From positions 1-5,666 of the forward strand of contig JAETTR010000090.1 in the NCBI GenBank assembly GCA_021768985.1: DNA of 5,666 nucleotides. Direction: 5' to 3'. Origin of the DNA: Bacillota bacterium. Its GTDB lineage: Bacteria; Bacillota; Clostridia; Christensenellales; Borkfalkiaceae. Below the pieces are notes generated by a model. The model saw nothing but the letters and a program-made list of their open reading frames with translations. It was not told the DNA's origin and made no database searches. This document shows, piece by piece, positions 1 through 5,666 of this stretch (the stretch's first letter is position 1; each line of letters begins with the position of its first letter). The position numbers were made by a program, and so were the translations under genes.

Positions 1-2
1 GT

Positions 3-923
3 ACGCGACGCGGAAAGGTACATATCGCTGCGCACGCCGTTCAAAGAGTTGCCCTCGATCTTCGCCGTGCCGCCCAAATTCAGGGTCGCCGAAGAGAACG
101 CGCGCAATCCGTTCGTGCCCGTATTCCCCGTGACGGCGCCGCCCGTCATGGTAAAGGTGCCCGTGGTGGAAACGTACACACCGCCGCCGCTCTTGCCGCC
201 CTCGTCCGAACCGCTCGCCGAAGAAGGATTGGTGACGTTTCCTCTGATTTCGCCGCCCGTCATCTCCGCGACGCCCGCGACGTATACGCCGCCCGCGCCC
301 GCGCCGTTCGTGCGGTTGTTGTTGATCGTGCCGTCCGACATCGTAAACTTCGAGGACGAACTGCTGTAAACGAATACCGCGCCCGCCGTGGTGCCGTCGT
401 TTCCGGTCAGCGAAGGCTTGAATTCCGTTCCGTCCTCCGCGGTTTCGCTCTCCATGGTGAGCGTACCGTTATTGGCGATATAGACCGCGCCCGCAACGCC
501 GTGGTTGCCCGTAATGTTGCCGCCCTTCAGAATCACGTCGCCAGACGTGTAAATCGCGCCGCCGCTCAACGTGCCCGCGGTATTATCCGAAATTACGCTG
601 TTTCGCGCAAAGGTAAATTCACCGCCTTTCGCCACGACGACCGCGCCCGCGGAAGTACCCGTATTGTTTGCAACCTTTGCGTCGATCAGGTTCATTTTGC
701 CCGCGACGAAGAAGGCTCCCGCACCCGAAGAATTGTTGGTCGCTACGTTGCCCGTAATTTCTACGGTGGAACCGCCGTCTACGCTTCCGATCGTGCACTC
801 GCCGCCCGCGGCAACGTGAATCGCGCCCGCGCTGCTTGCGCTGCTGTTCTTTCCGCCGGTGATTTCGCCGCCGTTCGCGTTGTTTACAATGACAAGCTCG
901 CCTTCGATATAAATCACGTATCC
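3..923 (-). repeat. Extended right-handed parallel beta-helix of about nine rungs (residues 1582-1888)
   Basis: Successive rungs are marked by a G-[AG]-hydrophobic-aromatic/hydrophobic-V/T strand: GAIHV, GAFFV, GAVVV, GAIYT, GAVYI, GAVFV, GGVYV, GGVYV, then LRAF. The spacings between them are 36, 24, 29, 23, 36, 31, 36 and 24 residues. The minimum near 23-24 fits one beta-helix coil; longer steps hold loops such as NPSSASGSDEGG. Between markers lie the turn patterns GG-x-ITGN, MTGGEIRGN and MTGGAVTGN, which resemble the GGAI and FxxN-type coils of polymorphic outer membrane and pectin-lyase-like proteins. No pectate lyase catalytic Asp/Arg set was recognised. Confidence 0.8.
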
Positions 924-3900
924 GTTCGTCCGCGCGCTCTTCAGATTGCGGTCGAGCGAAACGCCGTTCAAATCGAGCACCACGCTCGCGTTCTTGGGAA
1001 CGTACAGCGCACCGTTAATAAAGGACGAGAGCGTGCCGAACGCCGTCGTGTAGCTCGAATCGGCGCCCGCCGTCCAGGAATAGACGAACTTTGCCTGATC
1101 CTCGGGCGACGCGTCCGGATCGTAGTTGACGGGATAGAGCTTGCAGGTCTGGGTCGTACCCGTCGCAAGGCTCTGTTGTACCGCGTAATGCCAGTTGATC
1201 AGGTTGTCGTAGCTGACGATGAAGCCCTCTTTTCGCGTGATTTCCGAAACGGACCCGTCGTCGTTGGTCACTTTGGAGGTGAGCTCTTCCTGTCTGACGC
1301 GATACAAAGGATTTTCGGAAACAAAGCATTCCTGCACGTTGCGGAGGGTCGTGCCGCCGTCATCGGTGGCGACCGTATTGAATTTTTCCCAACCGTTCGT
1401 CAGCTGTCCGAGCCCCGTCCGTTCGAGAGGGATTACGACATTGTCGTCCAGCTTCGAAATAATTTCGATCACGTTCGAAGGCGTGAGATACAGATTCTTC
1501 GAACCCGCGTTCGTCGGTTTGTCGATTTGCGGCTTTCCGCCGAGACGGAGTTTGCCGTTCGCCGTTACGTACATATTGTACGAACCGTTGTTCCGGGTGA
1601 CCGCGCCGCCCGTCATTTCAAACGTGCCGTTATAGACCTGCACGCCGTACGTGGCGTTGCCCGTCACGGTGCCCGATTCCATATAGCACGTTCCGCCGTT
1701 ATACACGTAAACGCCGATGCTTCCGCCCTTGATTTCGCCCGTATGGGTAGCGGAATCGTTTACGATTTTGAGCGTGCCCGCAACGTAGATGACGACTCTG
1801 CCCGTGTTTTTACGGTTTAAATCGTACCCGTTGAGATTGAGCACCACGTTCGCGCCGGCGGGCACGTACAGACCGCCGTAATAGTACGCCGTTCCGTTGG
1901 TGCCGAACGCGTAACCGTAGCTCGAATTGGGCGAAGCATCCCAATCCTTCGACATATCGAAGGTGCGCTCCGCGCCGCCGTTTGCAAGACTCTGTTGCAC
2001 GGTGTAAAGCCAGTTGATGACGTTTTCGCTGCTGAGCATCGCCCCTTCACGGGTGGGATCGCCGTTTTCGTCCACGCCGTCCTGCTCTTTGACCGCGTAA
2101 TCATCGTATTCCGATTCAAAGTAATCGGAAGGATTTGCGGTGACGCCCATTTGCTCGCCGAAGCCGTTCGTAAACACGCCGTTGCCCGCGCGCCATACGC
2201 CCAGACGTTCGCCGTCCTGTAAGCCCGTGAGCGGGGAAATAACGTTAATGATACCCGTATTCGAAGCGATATAGATATTGGAATTCGCGCCCGCGCCGCT
2301 TGCATTCGTCCAATCGGTGATCACGCCGTCCACGAGGATCGGCTGTTTCAATCTCGTGTTGCCGTAAATTCTCGCATTTCCGCCGAGATTGAGCGTCGTG
2401 CCCGAATTCACGGAGACGCCGCCCACATAGGTACCGCGGTTGCCCGTGATCTGACCGCCGTTTACGGTAAGCGTGCCGCCGTATACGGTAATTCCGCCCG
2501 CATAGCCGTTGTACGTATTGAATCCGCCCGTAATCTTACCGCCGACGCCGTCCGTCTTTCCCGTCTCGGGATCGATTTCGTCCACGATTTCAAGCTGACC
2601 GTTTACGCGGATGACGTAACCGTGGTTGGTTGCGGCGGACAGCCTGCGGTTCAGCGTATAACCGTTCAGATTCATCTTGATCTTCGCCGTGGTGTACACG
2701 TACAGACCGCCGCTCGCGTAGTAGTAGCTCGCATAGCCGAACGCCGTACGGTATCCGTAGTTGTTCGTATCGTTGGGCGCGCTCCAGTCGCTGTACAGCG
2801 TAAAGGTCTGCCACTCGCCAGTATTCATGCTCTGCTGGCAAGCGTCTTCCCAGTTCTTCTGGTTGTTGATACAGAAGATCGCCCCTTCCACCGTCTTTAC
2901 GGGTTCGGAAGAGCTTCCGCCGCCCTCCGAACCGCCTTCGCCTTCCGTCTCGCTTAACGCGGCGACGGGAGATACGGGAGCCGAAGTGATTTTTTCGAAC
3001 GGCACCACGCGATAATAAGTCGCGTTATCCGCAAAGAAATACTTCGCGGGGCTGACCGTTTCGTCGTAGAAATCACTCCAACCGAGGGTGAACTGATTGC
3101 CGTCCGGAGCCGTCGCGTTGTTCGTCGTTTTGGTAATTCCGATTTGCGGCGAAGCAAACACGTTGTCGTCGAACTCGGAAAGAATATCGAGCGTGGCGTT
3201 GTTATTGCCGAAATAAACGTTGCACTGCTCGCTGTTGCGGGTGTAGTTGTTGAAAATTCTTCCGCTTCCGCCCACGCCGATCTTGGCGTTACTTGCAACA
3301 TAAACGCCGTATGTGCCGCGGTTACCCGTAATCGAACCGCCGTTTACTTTCAGATAGGCGTTGGCGCCCGTTACGTATACGCCGCCCGCATTCGCGGAGC
3401 TGCCGCCCGTGATTTTACCCGCGTTCGTCTTTACGCCGTTCGCGTCTACCGCCGTATCGATGATCTCCAGCCCGCCGTTGATATAGACGGTGTAGCCGTA
3501 ATTGTAATAGTTATACCTGCGGCTCATTCTGCGGTCTACGGTAAAACCGTTCAGATCGAGAATGACGCTCGCGTTCGAGGGCACGTAAAGCGCGCCGTAA
3601 TAGTAGTAATTCCAGGTACGGTTCGTGCTCTTCCAGAAGCCCGTGTAATAAGGTTCGCTGCTGTCGTAACTCGCGTACCAGTTGTCGTGAAGCTTGCATT
3701 CCCAAGGCTTACCGCCGTTCGCCTGACTCATGCGGATCGCGTATTCCCAGTTGATGTTGGGATCGCGGCTGTAAATGGAGGCTTCGTAGGTTTCGCCCTC
3801 CCCTTCGCTGCTCACCGCATAATCCGCATGTTCGGACACGAAGTAAGTAGCGGGGTCCGCCGTATTGCCGCTCTTGCCGTAGTTCGTCGTGAGCGCGCCG

Positions 3901-5666
3901 AAACCGGCTCTCGTTACGCCGAACGACTGACCGTTCGCCAGAGCCTTTGCCGTAAACTCGGAGGTTACGTCGATTGTAGCCGCCGTATTATGGAACCAGA
4001 TATTGCGCGCCGCGCTGTTGATCGTGGTGTAGTTATTATAAATCTGCGCGTTCCCGCCGAGCGCAAGCTTCGAGTTCCCCTGTACCGAAATCGCGCCGTA
4101 GTAACCGTAGTTATTGTAAATTCTGCCGCCCTCGATGGTAAGTTGCGCGTTGTTGTACGCGACGATCGCGCCGCCCCAATAGTTTCCGATGTTGTTCCGC
4201 GCGCCCGTGATAATACCCGCGTTCGTCAGGTTGCCATCCGCGTCCTTCGCGGTATCCACGATTTTCAGTTTGCCGTCTACGCGGATCACCCAACCGTAGT
4301 TACGGGTCATACTGCTCGTCAGCTTGCGGTTCAGCGATTTGCCGTTCAGATCGAGCACGACGTTCGCGTTCGAAGGTACGTAAAGTCCGCCCGACGTGTA
4401 ATACGAATCGGTGCCGAACGCCGTGCCGTACGAACCGTTCGTATCGGCGACCCAGTTGTCGTACATGGTAAAGGTCTGCTGTTCGCCCGTCGAGATACTC
4501 AACGCAACCGTATAAGACCAGTTGATCTGATTGTTCCAGCAGAACATCTCGGCTTCCATCTTGTCGCCTTCGCCGTTGTCGATTACGGTATAATCACGGG
4601 TGGTTCCGGTCAAATACTCGGAATCGAACATGGCGGTCGCGGGCGTTTCCGCGACGTCGTGATGCTCGCCGTAACCGTGCGTGAACACGCCCCTGCCCTG
4701 ACGGTACACGGTAAATTTCTGTCCGCCCGTCAGCTCATCGTCGATTTCGATGACGGAATTCGCGTTCCGCATGTAAATATTGCGAATATTCGAGTTATTT
4801 GCAACGTCGTAGTTATTGTAAATCTTGACCGCGCCGCCGATCGTAAGCGGATAATTTCCCGCGATATCCACACCGCCGCCATACGCGCCATAACAGCTCG
4901 TGATCGTTACGTCGTGCAAAGAGAGCGTGCCGCCGCAGAAATAGATGCCGCCGCCCGTGTTCGTAGAAGAACCGCGCCGGATCAGACTTTCTTTCGTCGG
5001 ATCGGAGTTGATGATTTCGAGTTTGCCCTGCGTCTGAATAACCCAACCGTACGAACGCCGGTTGCTGTAACTCAACGCGCGGTCAAGCGAAAATCCGTTC
5101 ATGTCGAGCACAATGCTCGCATTGCTCGGCAAGTACAGTCCGCCGTAGTTAAAGCCCGTGTAATATTGTTCCTGAAACGAAGTAGTATAGCTCGTGGTCG
5201 TCACCGAACTCGCGTTCGCCGTCCAGTTCGAACGAAGCTTCACAAGCTGCGGCTCTCCCTTTTGCGCCTGACTGACGGCAACCGCTTCACTCCAGTTCTT
5301 CGCGTTGTTCACGCACCAGAACGCTTCTTCCATTAAATTGCCGCTACCGTTATCGATCACCTCGTACATGTTCGGAAGGTCGGCAAAGAACTTCCCGCCG
5401 ACGGACGATTCTTTGTAATGCTCGCCCCAGCCGTCGGTAAAGGTTAAACCGTCAACGTTCTTGTAGTTATTCGTCTCTTTGGTGATCCCGACATTGAAGG
5501 TCGGTTCGATATCCTTGACAATCGTATAACGTTTATCGTTCGTTTCGTGGTAGACGTTCTTCGTGATGCCCGCAGCCGTGTTACTGTAAATGCGCGCGCT
5601 GCCGCCAAGTTCTAAATTTGCGTTGCCGCGGAGATAGAACCCGCCCGCAATCGAACCGTTCAGCGC
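3..5666 (-). CDS. Giant tandem-repeat beta-helix surface protein, internal fragment (both ends missing)
   Basis: The reading frame is open for 1,888 codons across the entire window, with no in-frame stop and no frameshift, so the full protein exceeds roughly 200 kDa. It is rich in Gly, Asn, Thr, Ser, Val and Tyr and poor in Cys. It consists of about six related modules, each with two conserved Trp (NW at residues 125, 383, 640, 939, 1219, 1492; W-x-A at 148, 405, 663, 961, 1242, 1531), a V-V-L-D-L-N-G motif, and a Gly/Asn-rich beta-helix with GG-x-ITGN turns. Proteins of this style are extracellular or cell-wall-attached adhesin-like proteins in gut Bacillota (recalled family knowledge). No signal peptide, sorting signal or membrane segment falls in the visible part, so export is inferred. 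No catalytic motif was recognised. Function is unknown; a stalk or ligand-binding role is the best guess. Confidence 0.95.
1083..1133 (-). other. Acidic insertion in module F between the two conserved Trp
   Basis: Residues 1512-1528 read PVNYDPDASPEDQAKFV and interrupt the strand that elsewhere runs directly into [ND]W-x-A. They contain four Asp/Glu within DPDASPED. Modules A-E have no equivalent. It is most simply a surface loop or hairpin. The acidic spacing could coordinate a metal ion, but it does not match a canonical EF-hand or RTX nonapeptide. Confidence 0.65.
1233..2051 (-). repeat. Module E, complete (residues 1206-1478, 273 aa)
   Basis: NVINW has its Trp at residue 1219 and KDWDA at 1242. 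These are followed by YGYAFGTNGTAYYYGGLYV and the signature VVLNLNGYDLNR (from 1274; Asn in place of Asp). The helix starts VVIYVAGTLKIVND and lacks the Asp-rich loop of modules B-D. Its turns are GEIKGGSIGVYVYNGG, TVTGNATYGVQVYNG, GGAVTRNNGSYNMYV and LRLGGKPQI. The end segment (NLYLTPSN, ERTGLGQLTNGWEKF, ECFVSENPLYRV) carries an extra loop around TDDGGTTLRN, and the hinge TSKVTNDDGSVSEIT is long and charged. Confidence 0.84.
2052..2891 (-). repeat. Module D, complete, degenerate LDLNG (residues 926-1205, 280 aa)
   Basis: NQKNW has its Trp at residue 939 and SDWSA at 961. YGYRTAFGYASYYYASGGLYV leads into a degenerate signature in which V-V-L-D-L-N-G has become IKMNLNGYTLNR (from 996): the Asp is replaced by Asn and the PSNA turn by YTTA. 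The helix comprises HGYVIRVNGQLEIV, the loop DEIDPETGKTDGVGG, KITGG, YAGGITVYGGTLTVNGG, QITGNRGTYVGGVSV and LNLGGNARIYGN. An insertion of roughly 15-20 residues (around LKQPILVDGVITDW) precedes SNIYIAS. It closes with GVWRAGNGVFTNGFGEQ, DYFESEYDDYAV and hinge KEQDGVDENGDPT. Confidence 0.85.
2892..3788 (-). repeat. Module C, complete, Tyr/Arg-rich, long hinge (residues 627-925, 299 aa)
   Basis: NINW has its Trp at residue 640 and DNWYA at 663. A tyrosine-rich stretch TWNYYYYGALYVPSNA leads into VILDLNGFTVDR (from 701) and a second aromatic and basic stretch, RRMSRRYNYYNYGYTVY (3483-3533). The helix has the Asp-rich loop DTAVDANGVKTNAG, KITGGSSANAGGVYV, GGSITGNRGTYGVYV and IGVGGSGRIFNN. The end segment is CNVYF, GITKTTNN, FTLGWSDFY and KYFFADNATYYRV, the same subtype as module 0. 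The extra length against the other modules comes mostly from the Pro/Ser/Gly/Glu hinge at its end, annotated separately. Confidence 0.86.
2895..2999 (-). other. Low-complexity Pro/Ala then Glu/Gly/Ser hinge between modules C and D
   Basis: Residues 890-924 contain APVSPVAAL followed by the acidic run SETEGEGGSEGGGSSSEP. Other modules end in an acidic hinge of only about 7-20 residues at this point. The composition predicts a flexible, disordered, solvent-exposed linker with no fold. It falls exactly at a module boundary, which supports the boundaries chosen. A protease-sensitive or glycosylated spacer is possible, but nothing in the sequence shows it. Confidence 0.8.
3789..4559 (-). repeat. 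Module B, complete (residues 370-626, 257 aa)
   Basis: The first Trp is at residue 383 (QINW) and the second at 405 (NWVA). They are followed by YGTAFGTDSYY, GGLYVPSNANVVLDLNG and the signature VVLDLNGKSLNR at 436-447. The helix starts with YGWVIRVDGKLKIV, has an Asp-rich loop (DTAKDADGNLTNAG, 4215-4256), then GGAIVAYNNAQLTIEGG, RIYNNYGYYGAISVQGN and LALGGNAQIYNN. The end segment is RNIWF, FGVTRAGFGALTTNYG, TYFVSEHADYAV and hinge SSEGEGE. This is the shortest complete module and matches the consensus closely. Confidence 0.87.
4560..5333 (-). repeat. Module A, complete (residues 112-369, 258 aa)
   Basis: The order is as follows. NW is at residue 125, and NWTA has its Trp at 148. GGLYLPSNASIVLDMNG follows, with the signature VLDMNGFSLDR at 186-196. 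Then come GWVIQTQGKLEII, a short polar loop NSDPTKE, helix turns GGGIYFCGG and YGGGVDIAGN, LTIGGAVKIYNN, and RNIYM. The closing segment is GRGVFTHGYGEH, MFDSEY, DYTV and the acidic hinge IDNGEGDK. The signature carries Met instead of the usual Leu (LDMNG). The helix is the least canonical of the set: where other modules show GG-x-ITG it has HDVTITSC. Cys occurs just before the NN-x-x-NW motif, as in modules B and D. Confidence 0.85.
5334..5666 (-). repeat. Module 0, C-terminal remainder (residues 1-111)
   Basis: This is the last part of a module that begins outside the window. It opens with the end of a beta-helix (GGFYLRGNANLELGGSARIY), then the segment that closes every module: NVY, GITKETNN, LTFTDGWGEHY, KFFADLPNMYEV and a short acidic hinge IDNGSGN. 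Its C-terminal segment belongs to the subtype with GITK-x-TNN and FFAD, which recurs only in module C. The beta-helix end aligns with LNLGGNARIYGN of module D and LALGGNAQIYNN of module B. Confidence 0.85.

Larger units (their letters stand above)
3..1232 (-). repeat. Module F, incomplete, with insertion and elongated helix (residues 1479-1888)
   Basis: NLINW has its Trp at residue 1492. A 16-17 residue insertion separates it from the second Trp, SWTA at 1531 (39 residues apart rather than 22-23). The module then returns to the consensus with YTTAFG, GALYVPKNASVVLDLNG and signature VVLDLNGVSLDR (from 1562). From GYVIYIEGELVIV onward the beta-helix is far longer than in any other module. It ends at the window edge at LNLGGTAKIEGNSLNG and MYLSAS, which match the helix-cap and NIY segments of the other modules, so the module's usual closing segment probably follows just outside the window. 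Confidence 0.85.

Noticed and set aside
49..819. Pro-rich plus-strand ORFs (49-369 and 571-819)
   Set aside because: The Pro/Ala/Val richness arises from reading Gly-Gly and Gly-Ala codons of the beta-helix coils in reverse complement. There is no independent evidence of coding.
3..923. Pectate lyase or other catalytic beta-helix enzyme
   Set aside because: The fold pattern is similar, but I could not find a conserved catalytic Asp/Lys/Arg constellation, and the rung sequences are low-complexity and repetitive, as in structural or adhesive beta-helices.
501..1820. Plus-strand open frame of 439 codons
   Set aside because: It lies in the same complementary register and is closed by the complement of a TTA codon at 1818-1820. 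Its composition is Arg/Ala/Val-rich and it lacks a credible product; it is a by-product of codon bias.
2718..2728. Short gta triplet tract as a phase-variation microsatellite
   Set aside because: The tract is only three in-frame Tyr codons. Gain or loss of units would keep the frame, so it cannot switch the gene off, and no homopolymer or tetranucleotide tract of a suspicious length was seen.
1817..3301. Out-of-frame minus-strand ORFs (for example 1817-2305 and 2954-3301)
   Set aside because: They overlap the long module-encoding frame in a shifted register, have Arg/Ser/Thr-rich translations without repeats, and there is no sign that the main frame is shifted there.
3144..5336. Plus-strand open frame of 730 codons
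   Set aside because: It is the exact codon-for-codon complement of the minus-strand gene and ends where a rare TTA Leu codon occurs at 5334-5336. Its product is an Arg/Val/Ala-rich string with no recognisable domain, while the minus strand shows clear module repeats throughout.
1..5666. CRISPR array or other short DNA repeat system
   Set aside because: Recurring words such as ccgttcagatcgag and gtgccgaacgc sit at equivalent points of the protein modules hundreds of bases apart and vary at synonymous positions. There are no identical direct repeats with regular spacers.

Overview
The whole window lies inside one very large protein-coding gene on the minus strand. The frame whose codons occupy plus-strand triplets starting at positions 3, 6, 9 and so on is open from 5666 down to 3. 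That is 1,888 codons with no stop, and it runs off both ends. No second gene, RNA gene, intergenic gap, mobile element, promoter or terminator is visible. The gene's start, any signal peptide, any cell-wall or membrane anchor and its stop all lie outside the window. Residue numbers in this annotation count from the first visible codon (5664-5666).

The protein is a tandem array of divergent modules of about 257-299 residues. From N to C they are: the tail of module 0 (5666-5334), complete modules A (5333-4560), B (4559-3789), C (3788-2892), D (2891-2052) and E (2051-1233), and module F (1232-3), which is still open at the window edge. Each complete module has three parts. The first is an N-terminal segment with two conserved tryptophans (NW, then [ND]W-x-A), a GGLYVPSNA-like strand and a V-V-L-D-L-N-G signature. 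The second is a short, Gly/Asn-rich, right-handed parallel beta-helix-like segment with GG-x-ITGN turns. The third is a C-terminal segment of the pattern N-[IV]-Y, G-V-F-T-x-G-[YW]-G-E, Y-F-x-S-E, Y-x-V, ending in an acidic hinge. Module F differs by carrying a much longer beta-helix of about nine rungs.

This architecture is typical of giant secreted or surface proteins of gut-associated Bacillota (Clostridia), usually named only as right-handed parallel beta-helix repeat-containing proteins. The organism assignment is an inference from protein style, a GC content that looks to be in the mid-50s percent, and GC-ending codon choice; it is not firm. The likely role is an extended extracellular stalk or adhesin, possibly glycan-binding, but no catalytic site or named ligand-binding motif can be identified.

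The most interesting signals are the module mosaicism (subtypes of the C-terminal segment and of an Asp-rich loop recur in non-neighbouring modules), the elongated terminal helix, and a strong avoidance of TCA and CTA codons. That avoidance creates long but spurious antisense ORFs of up to 730 codons.
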